Assembly: GCF_001570765.1 (NCBI RefSeq)
Contig: NZ_BCSH01000037.1
Location: 23,254 to 87,253, forward strand
DNA: 64,000 nucleotides
Direction of reading: 5' to 3'
Source: Nocardiopsis listeri NBRC 13360
GTDB taxonomy: Bacteria; Actinomycetota; Actinomycetes; Streptosporangiales; Streptosporangiaceae
Part shown: positions 1 through 8,516 of the stretch, one piece after another
Layout of the letters: each line of letters begins with the position of its first letter
Position numbering within the stretch: the first letter of the stretch is position 1
Position numbers and translations under genes: made by a program
Notes under the pieces: generated by a model
What the model saw: the letters and a program-made list of their open reading frames with translations, nothing else
What the model was told of the DNA's origin: nothing
The model's database searches: none

Positions 1-2
1 TG

Positions 3-1127
3 GAGTTGCTGGAACTCCTGGCGTCGCACGCCGGGGTGGCGATCGGCAACGCGATGGCCTATGAGGAACTCAAGTTGCAGCGGGCGCGGGAACAGGCGGT
101 CGCGGACTCCAGCGCGGACGGAATCGCGGTGCTGGACATCAACGGCAAGGTCCGTAAGTGGAACCGTTCCGCGACAGAGCTCACCGGCTACACCTTCGAG
201 GAGATGGAGGGCAAACACCCGCCCTTCCCGATCCCGGTGGCCCACGGTGACCCGGTCAAGCACAAGAACGAGGGCGGTCGCTGGCTGGAGATCCTCATGG
301 CGAGGATCCCCAGCACCGACGAATGGGTGGTGGACTTCCGCGACATCACGGCGCAGAAGGCCCTGGAGGAGGAACGCGAGTTCTTCCTGGCCAGCACAGG
401 ACACGAACTGCGGACCCCGGTCACGGTCATCCAGGGGTACGCGGCGATGCTGTCCCGCAAGGGCGAACGGCTGGGACCGGCCGGGCGCCAAGAGGCCAGC
501 GAGATCATCCTCGACCGGGCACGGGCACTGGCCAAGCTGGTGGAGCGGCTTCGGCTGGGCTCGGACGTGGCCAGCGGCGAGATGACCCTGGACCGGGTCC
601 CGTTCGACCTGGTGGAACTGCTCGGCCAGTCGGTGGCGGCGTTCCGGCCGTTGGCCCAGGGCCAGGAACTGGTGCTGGACTCGGAGGGCCCGCTGTGCAC
701 CGTGGGCGATCCACTGGTCACCGGCATGGTCATGGACCAGCTGTTGGAGAACGCGCTGAAGTTCTCGCCCGATGGCGGCCTGGTGCGGGTCCACGTGGAC
801 GTGGACGAGGACACGCTCACGATCCACGTGGACGACGAGGGCGTCGGCATCGACCCCGGTGACGAGGAACAGATCTTCGAGCGGTTCTTCCAGAGCGGGG
901 AGCGGGGCGACCGCCGAGGATACGGAGGGCTCGGTATCGGTCTGTACATCGTGCGCCAGCTGGTCCGGGAGCAGGGTGGTGAGGTGACCGCGCAGCGGTT
1001 GACCAAGGGCACCCGGATGCGGGTCACCGTTCCCAGGCATCGAGGCGAGGATCCCGGCCCGGACGTGGTCCTGTCCGAATCCCACGTCCCGGGGGAGGGC
1101 GAAGGGGTGTCCTCTGCCCGTGCCTAG
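3..1127 (+). CDS. Sensor histidine kinase, 5'-truncated by the window edge
   Basis: The reading frame is open from the first bases, so the true start lies upstream. The visible 373 residues begin with what looks like the last helix of a GAF domain (SHAGVAIGNA). A PAS domain follows at about residues 30-115 (signature AVLDINGKVRKWN), then a HisKA dimerisation helix with the phospho-accepting His at about 133 (GHELRTP), then a HATPase_c domain with N box Asn about 249 (DQLLENALKF), G1 DDEGVGI and G2 GGLGIGLYIV. It should autophosphorylate and pass phosphate to a response regulator. No membrane segment is visible in this part, so it may be soluble. No response regulator gene lies nearby, but an RsbW-like ATPase and a STAS protein follow, suggesting input to a partner-switching circuit. 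That link is inference. Confidence 0.9.
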   Translation, partial: ELLELLASHAGVAIGNAMAYEELKLQRAREQAVADSSADGIAVLDINGKVRKWNRSATELTGYTFEEMEGKHPPFPIPVAHGDPVKHKNEGGRWLEILMARIPSTDEWVVDFRDITAQKALEEEREFFLASTGHELRTPVTVIQGYAAMLSRKGERLGPAGRQEASEIILDRARALAKLVERLRLGSDVASGEMTLDRVPFDLVELLGQSVAAFRPLAQGQELVLDSEGPLCTVGDPLVTGMVMDQLLENALKFSPDGGLVRVHVDVDEDTLTIHVDDEGVGIDPGDEEQIFERFFQSGERGDRRGYGGLGIGLYIVRQLVREQGGEVTAQRLTKGTRMRVTVPRHRGEDPGPDVVLSESHVPGEGEGVSSARA

Positions 1128-1411
1128 GCAGTGTTCTTGAGAGCCTCCGCTAGCGCTTCGTCCCACCCGTCGCCCGCCACCACCCTCGACGGACGGCCTG
1201 ACGGCGCCCGAACGGGTGACCCCCGTGGTTGACGAACAGAACCTAGAACCCATGGGCACCAGTGCTCTCAGGAAACCCGAGAAACCCTGGAATTCAGATG
1301 ATGAGGGGGCCGCACGCATCGTCGAGGGGCACGTGTCCGTAGTTTCACCTCGGGATTGGTTTCCTCCCCGGGTGTTCGGGGCATTTCCACCCCTGGTGGA
1401 ATTCGCCGGCA

Positions 1412-1417
1412 TACAAT
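1412..1417 (+). promoter_or_regulatory. Candidate -10 box in the 340-base gap before the RsbW-like gene
   Basis: The hexamer TACAAT lies 50 bases before the chosen GTG start and would give a short leader carrying a purine-rich ribosome site. No convincing -35 box is seen. The rest of the gap 1128-1467 shows no gene I can support, although the downstream frame stays open back to about 1216. Confidence 0.3.
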
Positions 1418-1467
1418 GGGCGGGTTCCGGGCCGGCTGATAAGCACGAACGCGCAGGGACGAAAGCC

Positions 1468-2073
1468 GTGACAGGAGACCACACCCCACTCGACGCCGAG
1501 GACCCCCAGAATCCTCGAGAAGTCGAGCGAAGCGTCACCCTTCCCTACGTTCCCGCAAGTGTCACCGACGCCAGACACGACCTTTGCGCGGATCTGCGGT
1601 CCCTACGGATCCGTGATTCCCTGGTCGACGACGCCGCCTTGATCCTCAGCGAGCTGGTCGGCAACGCGCTCCGTCACGCCGGTCCCCTGCCCGACGACAC
1701 GGTGGGTGTCTCCTGGCGGTTGGCGGCGGACAAGGAGGCCTCCGGCGCCCGGTTGGAGATCGCGGTCCGCGACGGTGGGTCGACCACCACGCCGAGGGTG
1801 TTCCGTCCCTCGATCTCCGGGTTGGGCGGCCGTGGCCTGGGCATCGTCCAGACCCTGGCCGGACGTTGGGGCACCGAGAGGGACGAGACCACGACCACGG
1901 TCTGGGCGGTCCTGGACATCACCACCGACGACCTGCCCGGCGATGACGACGACGCCGTGACCGATTCACCCGTCTCCCTCCTGGAGCGGGCGCGTCGTGA
2001 CCAGGACCGAGGCGTCGCCGAACCCGATCTGGACGTCCACCATGACGAACCGGCTTGGGGAGCCCTGCTCTGA
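1468..2073 (+). CDS. RsbW-like ATP-binding protein (anti-sigma regulatory family)
   Basis: A HATPase_c_2-type protein of 201 residues when started at the GTG preceded by a purine-rich ribosome site (cagggacg). The frame is open further upstream, but that sequence has no family similarity I recognise. Visible motifs are an N box (ALILSELVGNALRH), a G1-like AVRDGG and a G2 segment GGRGLGIV, the hallmarks of the GHKL serine kinases that bind sigma factors or STAS proteins. The C-terminal 55 residues are acidic and probably disordered. The next gene encodes a STAS antagonist, so the two may form a partner-switching pair controlling a sigma factor not present in the window. Many actinobacterial members of this family are orphans, so the partner is inferred. 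Confidence 0.8.
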   Translation: MTGDHTPLDAEDPQNPREVERSVTLPYVPASVTDARHDLCADLRSLRIRDSLVDDAALILSELVGNALRHAGPLPDDTVGVSWRLAADKEASGARLEIAVRDGGSTTTPRVFRPSISGLGGRGLGIVQTLAGRWGTERDETTTTVWAVLDITTDDLPGDDDDAVTDSPVSLLERARRDQDRGVAEPDLDVHHDEPAWGALL

Positions 2074-2180
2074 CCGGCCTCACTCTCGCTTCCGTCCCTG
2101 GTCATGGGCCCAGGAGTGGATGAACCTGACTGATGGCGCGAAACGCCGTCGGCGAGGTGGCCCGGCTCTTTCATGGGCGC

Positions 2181-2186
2181 TACAGT
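2181..2186 (+). promoter_or_regulatory. -10 box TACAGT for a leaderless STAS transcript
   Basis: TACAGT ends seven bases before the GTG at 2194, the spacing expected if transcription starts at the start codon itself. This argues for the 2194 start rather than the in-frame ATG at 2173, which would lie upstream of the -10 box. Confidence 0.5.
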
Positions 2187-2193
2187 CACGACT

Positions 2194-2550
2194 GTGGAGT
2201 TGAAGATATCGAGCCGATCTCAAGATGACGTCGTGGTGGTAACCGTTGGCGGTGAGGTCGACCTGTACACGGCACCCCAGTTGCGCGACGAGCTCGTCGG
2301 TTCCCTCGAGGAGGGGACACGACGGCTGCTCGTGGACATGTCCCGGACGGAGTTCTGCGACTCGACCGGGATCAGTGTCCTGCTCGCGGCGATGAAGCGC
2401 GCCCGCGAGAAGGGCGGTGACCTGGAGATCGTGGCGCCCCGGCCCGCGGTCATGAAGGTCCTCGAAGTCACCGGGCTGCATGAGGTCTTCGCCATTCACT
2501 CCGACCTCGACGTGTTGCCGGTGGCCGCGGGAACCGGCACGGCACAGTAG
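2194..2550 (+). CDS. STAS-domain anti-sigma factor antagonist
   Basis: A 118-residue single STAS domain of normal length for the SpoIIAA/RsbV family. The conserved phosphorylatable serine is at about residue 57 in FCDSTGISVL. The family is phosphorylated by an RsbW-type kinase, which blocks binding; the dephosphorylated form sequesters the kinase and frees the sigma factor. The closest candidate kinase is the preceding gene, 120 bases upstream. The start was set by the leaderless -10 box rather than by the ATG at 2173. A second protein of this family, BldG, is encoded on the minus strand near 45.3 kb. The C-terminal tail is short and glycine/alanine-rich. Confidence 0.88.
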   Translation: MELKISSRSQDDVVVVTVGGEVDLYTAPQLRDELVGSLEEGTRRLLVDMSRTEFCDSTGISVLLAAMKRAREKGGDLEIVAPRPAVMKVLEVTGLHEVFAIHSDLDVLPVAAGTGTAQ

Positions 2551-2555
2551 CGGCC

Positions 2556-3404
2556 ATGCCCCAGGAGCCGTACCGGCCCGGAGAAGCGGCCGGTGCGGCC
2601 GTCGCGGTGGTGATCCCCGCGAAGAACGAGGCCGAACGCATCGGAGCGACCGTCGGCGCCGCGCGCGGACTTCCCGGAGTGGACCTGGTCGTCGTGGTCG
2701 ACGACGGGTCGATGGACGACACCGTGGCCCTGGCCCTGGCCGCCGGGGCCCGCGTGTTCCGACACAGCCGCAACCGCGGCAAGGGCGCCGCCATGGAGAC
2801 CGGGGCCGAGGGGATCCGCCTGGTGGAGGAACACGAGGCGGCGTCGGGAACCGTGCACCCACCGCGCCACCTGTTGTTCCTCGACGCCGACCTCGCCGGT
2901 AGCGCTCAAGGCGCCGCCCCGTTGGTGACACCGGTGCTGGAGGGCACCGCGGACATGACCGTCGCCCTCTTCCCCTCCACTCGTCTACGCCTCGGCGGCC
3001 ACGGGTTCGTGGTCAGCCTGGCCCGGAGCGGGGTCCACAAGGCCACCGGTTGGGAGCCGGAGCAGCCGTTGAACGGACAGCGCTGTTTGACCCGCTCGGC
3101 ATTCGAGGCGGCGCGACCACTGGCCCCGGGGTTCGGCGTGGAGACCGGGCTGAGCATCGACGTCCTGCGCGCCGGTTTCCGTGTGGTGGAGGTCGAGGTG
3201 CCACTGGAGCACCGGGCGACCGGTACGGACCTGCGGGCCCAGATACACCGAGCGCACCAGTTCGTGGATGTGGCCAGGGCGTTGACCTCCCGGGAGCTGC
3301 GTCCGGCCCTGCATCGGACGTGGGGACGCACGGTCGGTGGTGTGCAGGACACTGGTCGGGAAATACCCGGGAAAATCGGGCAGATTACTCGCAAAAAACG
3401 CTAA
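2556..3404 (+). CDS. Family 2 glycosyltransferase
   Basis: A 282-residue GT-A fold protein. The N-terminal strand AVVIPAKNEAERI, the nucleotide-binding DDGSMDDT and the metal-binding DADL place it in GT2, closest in layout to dolichyl-phosphate-mannose and glucosyl-3-phosphoglycerate synthases. There are no clear membrane helices, so it is probably cytosolic or peripheral. It starts five bases after the stop of the STAS gene and could be co-transcribed with it. The acceptor cannot be deduced. Lipid-carrier glycosylation and glucosylglycerate synthesis are both possible. The C-terminal 40 residues are basic. Confidence 0.8.
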   Translation: MPQEPYRPGEAAGAAVAVVIPAKNEAERIGATVGAARGLPGVDLVVVVDDGSMDDTVALALAAGARVFRHSRNRGKGAAMETGAEGIRLVEEHEAASGTVHPPRHLLFLDADLAGSAQGAAPLVTPVLEGTADMTVALFPSTRLRLGGHGFVVSLARSGVHKATGWEPEQPLNGQRCLTRSAFEAARPLAPGFGVETGLSIDVLRAGFRVVEVEVPLEHRATGTDLRAQIHRAHQFVDVARALTSRELRPALHRTWGRTVGGVQDTGREIPGKIGQITRKKR

Positions 3405-3434
3405 GAGTAACCTCCTCGGTGCTATGCGTGGCGA

Positions 3435-3440
3435 TACGCT
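3435..3440 (+). promoter_or_regulatory. -10 box TACGCT for a leaderless transcript
   Basis: TACGCT ends six bases before the GTG at 3447, so the DUF4446 gene is probably transcribed from its own start codon. Confidence 0.5.
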
Positions 3441-3446
3441 CACGCT

Positions 3447-4058
3447 GTGTTCACTACCATTTTGGCTCTCATCGGACTGCTCATCGGACTGGGCGGCCTC
3501 GCCGTCGGCGGCTACGCGTTGCTTCGGGCCCGCGAGGCCCAAGACGAGTACCGGACCCTGGCCAAACGCGCGCTCGCCGTCAACGCCACCGGTTCGGACC
3601 CGCGTACCGTCCGCGACGTCGCGGTGCTGCACTACGACGCCCTGGAGGAGATGACCGGCGCACGCTCCTTCTCCTTGGCCCTGCTCAACAGCCACGGTGA
3701 CGGCGTGGTGGTCACCTCCATAAACGGGCGTACCGAGACCCGTACCTACGCCAAGGTCGTCACCCGGGGCGAGCCCGAGGACCAGCTCAGCCCCGAGGAG
3801 TGCAGGGTGGTCCGGTCCGCGCGACTCGGCGACGGGATCGGCGCGACATCACCCGAGCCGGCGCGGGAAGAAGACGACACCGTACTCGCGGAAACGGAGA
3901 AGGACCTGGTCACCGTGGTGCCTGAACCCGAGAAGGGGACCGAGGCGGAGGAGACGATCGAGTCGGGTCTCGACGGCGCCGACGAGGCGCGCGCCCCGGA
4001 ACCCAGGACCCCGGACTCCGAGATGACGGAATCCATGACTCCCGACTTCCGGAACTGA
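3447..4058 (+). CDS. DUF4446 membrane-anchored protein
   Basis: A 203-residue protein with one N-terminal membrane helix (about residues 2-25), a short coiled linker, and a conserved domain at about 45-135. That domain reads like DUF4446: FSLALLNSHGDGVV, then TSINGR, YAKVV and LSPEECR. The remaining 70 residues are acidic and low in complexity. The family is widespread in Gram-positive bacteria and has no established function. A tail-in topology with a cytosolic domain is likely. It lies between the glycosyltransferase and pheA, and each of these genes seems to have its own promoter. Confidence 0.75.
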   Translation: MFTTILALIGLLIGLGGLAVGGYALLRAREAQDEYRTLAKRALAVNATGSDPRTVRDVAVLHYDALEEMTGARSFSLALLNSHGDGVVVTSINGRTETRTYAKVVTRGEPEDQLSPEECRVVRSARLGDGIGATSPEPAREEDDTVLAETEKDLVTVVPEPEKGTEAEETIESGLDGADEARAPEPRTPDSEMTESMTPDFRN

Positions 4059-4083
4059 TCCCATCTGCTCCACACGTCCCGTA

Positions 4084-4089
4084 TAGCCT
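4084..4089 (+). promoter_or_regulatory. -10 box TAGCCT for leaderless pheA
   Basis: TAGCCT ends seven bases before the pheA ATG, and no ribosome site is present. It overlaps an alternative hexamer TATAGC two bases upstream. Confidence 0.5.
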
Positions 4090-4096
4090 GAACAGC

Positions 4097-5044
4097 ATGC
4101 CCAACCGTTACGCCTACCTCGGCCCCGAGGGCACCTTCACCGAGGCCGCCCTACGCGCGCTGCGCCCCGACGCTCCCGCGCAAGCCCGCGTTCCCTGCGA
4201 TGGAGTGGCGGCGGTCTTCGACGCGGTTCGCGCCGGCACCGTGGACGGCGGGGTCGTACCTTTGGAGAACTCGGTCGAGGGCGGGGTCACCACCACCATC
4301 GCCGAACTCATCAACGGCGAACCCCTGCTCATCACCGGTGAGACCGCGGTTCCGGTCGAATTCGCGCTCTTCGCCCGGTCCGGAACCGTGTTGGAGGACG
4401 TCAAGCGGGTGGCCACGCACCCGCACGCCCTGGCCCAGTGCCGTGGCTGGCTGTCCCGGAACCTCCCGGACGCCGACACCCACACCGTGTCCTCCACCGC
4501 GGCCGCCGCCCGCGCGGTCTCCGAACCCGGATCGCCCTACGAGGCCGCGATCTGCGCCGTCATCGCCGGTGAACGCTACGGGCTGCACGCGCTGGCCACC
4601 GGGGTCGGTGACCGCTCCGACGCAGCCACCCGGTTCATCTACCTGTCGCGGGCCGGGGCCCTGCCCGAACCCACCGGGTCGGACCTGACCTCCCTGGTCG
4701 CCTTCATCGCCGACGACCACCCCGGCGCGCTCATCGAGGTGCTGAACCAGTTCGCCGTCCGCGGCGTCAACCTCACCCGCCTGGAGTCGCGCCCCACCGG
4801 CGACGGCCTCGGCAACTACTGCTTCAGCATCGACGCCGAAGGACACGTCGCCGACGCCCGTGTGGGCGAAGCGCTCATGGGTATCCGTCGGGTCTGCCGT
4901 GACGTCCGGTTCCTCGGCAGCTATCCGCGCCGCAGCAAGGGCACCGAACTCGACCCGCCGATGCGGCCGCGCGCGGCCACCGACGCCGACTTCGCCGAGG
5001 CGGAGCGCTGGCTCGCCCGTGTCCGCTCCGGCGTGATCGACTGA
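4097..5044 (+). CDS. pheA: Prephenate dehydratase
   Basis: A 315-residue monofunctional prephenate dehydratase converting prephenate to phenylpyruvate in phenylalanine synthesis. The N-terminus YLGPEGTFTEAAL, the segment VPLENSVEGGV and the DAATRFIYL motif carrying the catalytic Thr-Arg-Phe are all present. A C-terminal ACT domain at about residues 195-280 has the phenylalanine-binding motifs PGALIEVL and ESRP, so feedback inhibition by Phe is expected. There is no fused chorismate mutase. It is followed by serS with a small minus-strand gene between, an order close to the pheA-serS pairing I recall from Streptomyces. Confidence 0.96.
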   Translation: MPNRYAYLGPEGTFTEAALRALRPDAPAQARVPCDGVAAVFDAVRAGTVDGGVVPLENSVEGGVTTTIAELINGEPLLITGETAVPVEFALFARSGTVLEDVKRVATHPHALAQCRGWLSRNLPDADTHTVSSTAAAARAVSEPGSPYEAAICAVIAGERYGLHALATGVGDRSDAATRFIYLSRAGALPEPTGSDLTSLVAFIADDHPGALIEVLNQFAVRGVNLTRLESRPTGDGLGNYCFSIDAEGHVADARVGEALMGIRRVCRDVRFLGSYPRRSKGTELDPPMRPRAATDADFAEAERWLARVRSGVID

Positions 5045-5080
5045 GGCGACCACCTCACCGGCGGTCGCCCGACCGCGCGC

Positions 5081-5251
5081 TCAACCGGTCTCGGAGAGGT
5101 CCTCCTCGTCGAACACCCACTCCTCGGTCGCGGCCCGACGCAGCTCCAGGTACAGCGCCAACCTCAGCGCGGTGTCCTGCGAACCCGCGTCGTCCAGCGC
5201 TTCCAGGGCTTCGGTGAGTTCCCCGGTCGTCATCTCACCCAGCGGTTTCAC
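5081..5251 (-). CDS. Small acidic hypothetical protein between pheA and serS
   Basis: A 56-residue reading frame on the strand opposite its neighbours, with high third-position GC. The GTG start at 5251 has GGGGGA six bases upstream; an in-frame ATG at 5233 would give 50 residues. The product begins [19 protein letters not shown] and then runs through a leucine-rich amphipathic stretch ([11 protein letters not shown]) into an acidic tail ([10 protein letters not shown]), predicted to form one or two helices. I do not recognise a family. It converges on pheA and diverges from serS, sharing the intergenic region upstream of serS. It could be an adaptor-sized protein, but no function is claimed. 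Confidence 0.55.
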   Translation of the reverse strand: MKPLGEMTTGELTEALEALDDAGSQDTALRLALYLELRRAATEEWVFDEEDLSETG

Positions 5252-5384
5252 GACAGTCCCCCAAGCTCCGAACGCGCCGCCGGTGTCTCTCCCCGGCGGC
5301 CCTTCCTAGGAGGAAGACGGGGGAACGAGCCGTTCATGACGTGACCGCGGGGATAAAGATGTGGGGCCGGACCTGGGCGGGCGG

Positions 5385-5390
5385 TAACCT
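5385..5390 (+). promoter_or_regulatory. -10 box TAACCT for leaderless serS
   Basis: TAACCT ends seven bases before the GTG at 5398 and decides that start over the longer frame opening near 5341. No T-box leader is visible in this short region. Confidence 0.55.
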
Positions 5391-5397
5391 GCAAGGC

Positions 5398-6681
5398 GTG
5401 ATCGACCTTCGCGCTCTTCGAGAAGACCCCGACCGACTCCGTGCATCGCAGCGGGCCCGCGGGGAGGACCCCTCCGTCGCCGACCGACTGCTCGAACTGG
5501 ACACCAGTCGCCGTTCCGCGCTGACCCGGTTCGAAACCCTGCGCGCCGAACAGAAGAGCGTGGGCAAGTCCGTCTCCAAGGCGTCCCCGGAGGAGCGCGA
5601 GGAGCTCCTGACCAAGGCCAAGTCCCTGGCCGCCGAGGTCAAGGAGGCCGAGGCGGAGGCCGGGCGACTGGGCGAGGAGCTCGACACCGTCCTGGCCCGC
5701 GTGCCCAACCTCGTGGAGGAAGGCGCCCCGGAGGGCGGCGTCGACGACTTCGTGGTCCTGGAGACCTCGGGTGAGCCCCGCGAGTTCGACTTCACCCCGC
5801 GCGACCACCTGGAACTGGGCGAGATGCTCGGCGCCATCGACATGGAGCGCGGGGCCAAGGTCTCCGGCGCCCGGTTCTACTTCCTCACCGGCGTGGGCGC
5901 CCAGCTGGAGCTGGCGCTGCTCAACATGGCGATGAACCAGGCCATCGAGGCGGGCTTCACCCCGATGATCCCCCCGGTCCTGGTCAAGCCCGAGACCATG
6001 GAGGGCACCGGGTTCCTCGGTGAGCACTCCGACGAGATCTACCACCTGCCCGAGGACGACCTGTACCTGGTCGGCACCTCGGAGGTGGCCCTGGCCGGGT
6101 ACCACGGTGGGGAGATCCTGCCGGCGGACGCCCTGCCCAACCGGTACATCGGCTGGTCGTCGTGCTTCCGTCGGGAGGCCGGCTCCTATGGCAAGGACAC
6201 CCGGGGCATCATCCGCGTCCACCAGTTCAACAAGGTGGAGATGTTCGTCTACACCCACCCGGACCAGGCCCACGAGGAGCACGAGCGGCTCCTGGCCTGG
6301 GAGCGGCGGATGCTCGACAAGCTCGACCTGCCCTACCGCGTGGTGGACATCGCCGGTGGCGACCTGGGCACCAGCGCCGCCCGCAAGTACGACTGCGAGG
6401 CGTGGGTCCCCACCCAGGAGACCTACCGTGAACTGACCTCCACCTCGAACTGCACCGACTTCCAGGCTCGACGTCTCAACGTCCGCTACCGCGACGAGGA
6501 CGGTAAGCCGCGCTTCGCCGCGACCCTCAACGGCACGTTGGCCACCACCCGGTGGATCGTCGCCATCCTGGAGAACCACCAGCGCGAGGACGGCTCCGTG
6601 GTCGTCCCCGAGGCGCTGCGCCCGTACCTGGGCAAGGACGTCCTGGAGCCGATCCAGACTCCCAAGGGCAAGAAGAGGTAG
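5398..6681 (+). CDS. serS: Seryl-tRNA synthetase
   Basis: A 427-residue class II synthetase charging tRNA-Ser with serine. Beginning at the leaderless GTG it reads [18 protein letters not shown], the standard N-terminus. Residues about 30-105 form the long antiparallel coiled-coil arm that recognises the extra arm of tRNA-Ser. The catalytic core has motif 2 ([17 protein letters not shown]) and motif 3 ([17 protein letters not shown]), both intact. Length is normal for bacteria. A tRNA-Ser gene lies in the same window at 16.6 kb. A strong hairpin follows the stop codon. Confidence 0.97.
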   Translation: MIDLRALREDPDRLRASQRARGEDPSVADRLLELDTSRRSALTRFETLRAEQKSVGKSVSKASPEEREELLTKAKSLAAEVKEAEAEAGRLGEELDTVLARVPNLVEEGAPEGGVDDFVVLETSGEPREFDFTPRDHLELGEMLGAIDMERGAKVSGARFYFLTGVGAQLELALLNMAMNQAIEAGFTPMIPPVLVKPETMEGTGFLGEHSDEIYHLPEDDLYLVGTSEVALAGYHGGEILPADALPNRYIGWSSCFRREAGSYGKDTRGIIRVHQFNKVEMFVYTHPDQAHEEHERLLAWERRMLDKLDLPYRVVDIAGGDLGTSAARKYDCEAWVPTQETYRELTSTSNCTDFQARRLNVRYRDEDGKPRFAATLNGTLATTRWIVAILENHQREDGSVVVPEALRPYLGKDVLEPIQTPKGKKR

Positions 6682-6708
6682 CGCGCCCACGCTCGCACAC
6701 GAACACGC

Positions 6709-6748
6709 GGGAGCCCGGAGGACCTCGGTCGAGGTCCTCCGGGCTCCC
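6709..6748. terminator. Bidirectional hairpin between serS and bpa
   Basis: A perfect 18-base-pair stem around a four-base loop (GGTC), between the convergent serS and bpa genes, without a long T tract. It can serve both strands. Confidence 0.85.
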
Positions 6749-6779
6749 GTTCGTTCGGGCGGAGCTCGGGGCGCGACGC

Positions 6780-7331
6780 CTACAGGTAGGGGCCCGACCC
6801 CATGCTCGAACGGTCCTGCTCCTCACCCGGGCCACCGGGGCCCTGCGTCTGGAGACCGGCCACGCCGGGCGGCAGCGCCTTGCGCATGTTCTCCAGCTGG
6901 GCACGGGCGGCCATCTGCTGGGCGACCAGGGTGGTCTGGATGCCGTGGAACAGGCCCTCCAGCCAACCCACCAGCTGTGCCTGGGCGATCCGGAGCTCGG
7001 CGTCGCTGGGCGCGGCTCCGTCCGCGAAGGGCAGGGTGAGCCGTTCGAGTTCCTCGATCAGCTCCGGCGCGAGACCGTCCTCCAGCTCCTTGATCGAGGA
7101 GGTGTGGATCTCCTTCAACCGGGAGCGGCTGGCCTCGTCCAGCGGAGCCGCCTTCACCTCTTCAAGGAGTTGACGGATCATGCTGCCGATCCGCATGACC
7201 TTGGCGGGTTGCTCCACCATGTCCGCGAGTGAGCGCGTCTCCTCCGCGCCCTCGCCCCCGTCGTCCTCGTGATCGGCGTCCGCGCCCACCACCAGGACCC
7301 GAGGCTCCTTCTGTTCGTCTGCGTTGCTCAT
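6780..7331 (-). CDS. bpa: Bacterial proteasome activator Bpa (PafE family)
   Basis: A 183-residue protein matching the DUF2587/Bpa family: an ATP-independent ring that opens the 20S proteasome gate and feeds it unfolded substrates. The central part (about residues 35-160) is almost wholly helical, with conserved segments MIRQLLEEVK and GWLEGLFHGIQTTL. The N-terminus is acidic and disordered. The last four residues are GPYL, a variant of the gate-opening GQYL terminus known from the mycobacterial protein. The presence of Bpa implies that the organism has 20S proteasome genes elsewhere. The gene converges on serS. The upstream neighbour on the same strand is the quinone oxidoreductase, 33 bases away, so the two may be co-transcribed. 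Confidence 0.9.
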   Translation of the reverse strand: MSNADEQKEPRVLVVGADADHEDDGGEGAEETRSLADMVEQPAKVMRIGSMIRQLLEEVKAAPLDEASRSRLKEIHTSSIKELEDGLAPELIEELERLTLPFADGAAPSDAELRIAQAQLVGWLEGLFHGIQTTLVAQQMAARAQLENMRKALPPGVAGLQTQGPGGPGEEQDRSSMGSGPYL

Positions 7332-7364
7332 CGATCCCCTAGTTCGGCTGTGTTCGGCACGCGT

Positions 7365-8333
7365 TCAACGGGCGAGAAGGATCTTGCCGGTGTGCGCGCT
7401 CGATTCCATGACACGATGCGCCTCCGTCGCGTCCCGCAGGGGCACCGTACGGTCGATGACGGGGCGGATGGTTCCATTTTCTACCAACGGCCAAACCTGC
7501 TCCAGTACTCCCGAGACGATCTCCGCCTTCTCCGCGGCCGGGCGGGAACGGAGCGTGGTCGCCTGTACCGAGAGCCGTTTGACCAGCATGCGGCCCAGGT
7601 CGATCTCCGAACGGCGCCCGCCCATCAGGCCGATGATCACCAGCCGGCCGTTGGTGGCCAACGAACGCAGGTTGGCGTCCAGGTACGACCCGCCCATGAT
7701 GTCGAGGACGACGTCAGCTCCGCCCTCGGCGCGCAGCCGTTCGGTGAAGTCCTCGGTCCTGTAGTTGATGGTGATCTCGGCGCCCAGTTCCCGGCAGCGC
7801 GCGAGTTTCTCGTCGCTGCCCGCGGTGACCGCCACACGGGCGCCCATGGCGCGCGCGAACTGGATCGCGAACGTGCCGATGCCGCTGCCGCCGCCGTGCA
7901 CCAGGACGGTCTCGCCGGCCTTCAACCGGCCCGCCATCACCAGGTTCGACCACACGGTGCAGGCCACCTCGGGCAGCGCCGCCGCCTCCACCAGGTCCAG
8001 GCCGGGCGGGATCGGCAGGAGTTGGCCGGCCGGTACCGCCACCCGTTCCGCGTAGCCGCCACCGGACAACAGGGCGCACACCCGGTCGCCCACGGACCTG
8101 CCCTCGACACCGGGACCGACCTCGACGATGGTTCCCGAGCACTCCAGCCCGGGGTACTCGGAGGCACCGGGCGGGGGCGCGTAGTCGCCCTGGCGTTGGG
8201 CGACGTCGGCGCGGTTGACCGCCGTGGCCGCCACGTCCACCAGGACCTCACCTTCCTTGAGGACGGGGTCTGGTACCTCTGACCAGGACAGGACCTCGGG
8301 GCCGCCGGGTTCGATGATTCGGATCGCGTGCAT
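7365..8333 (-). CDS. Zinc-less quinone oxidoreductase (MDR family)
   Basis: A 322-residue NAD(P)H:quinone oxidoreductase-like protein of the medium-chain dehydrogenase/reductase superfamily. The GroES-like N-terminal half shows the family's NRADVAQRQGDY and PGLECSG segments. The Rossmann half has VHGGGSGIGTFAIQ for NADPH, in place of the usual alanine-rich loop. Zinc-ligand cysteines of alcohol dehydrogenases are absent. The ATG at 8333 is preferred over a longer open frame because TACTGT lies six bases upstream in the leaderless position. It likely reduces quinones or enones in the cytosol. Substrate is unknown. Confidence 0.85.
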   Translation of the reverse strand: MHAIRIIEPGGPEVLSWSEVPDPVLKEGEVLVDVAATAVNRADVAQRQGDYAPPPGASEYPGLECSGTIVEVGPGVEGRSVGDRVCALLSGGGYAERVAVPAGQLLPIPPGLDLVEAAALPEVACTVWSNLVMAGRLKAGETVLVHGGGSGIGTFAIQFARAMGARVAVTAGSDEKLARCRELGAEITINYRTEDFTERLRAEGGADVVLDIMGGSYLDANLRSLATNGRLVIIGLMGGRRSEIDLGRMLVKRLSVQATTLRSRPAAEKAEIVSGVLEQVWPLVENGTIRPVIDRTVPLRDATEAHRVMESSAHTGKILLAR

Positions 8334-8339
8334 GGGGCG

Positions 8340-8345
8340 ACAGTA
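8340..8345 (-). promoter_or_regulatory. -10 box TACTGT (minus strand) for the leaderless oxidoreductase
   Basis: On the minus strand TACTGT ends six bases before the ATG at 8333. It sits in the divergent interval shared with the ParA-like gene. Confidence 0.5.
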
Positions 8346-8516
8346 CCCATGACCGACCCGTGGAGTACATCGGAAGGATCGAAGACTGTTCAGGTGACCG
8401 GGAAGGATGCTTGGGTGGGCTCGCAGGGGTATGAGACCCCTCGAGGGCTCGATCCCGACATCTCCCACGGGAGGGCCCACCTCCACAGCAAGCCCCTTGA
8501 CGCAGGAGAAACCCCG

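Noticed and set aside
5248..6690. A 480-codon frame opposite serS
   Set aside because: It is a shadow of the serS coding sequence caused by high third-position GC and has no family match. serS itself is certain.
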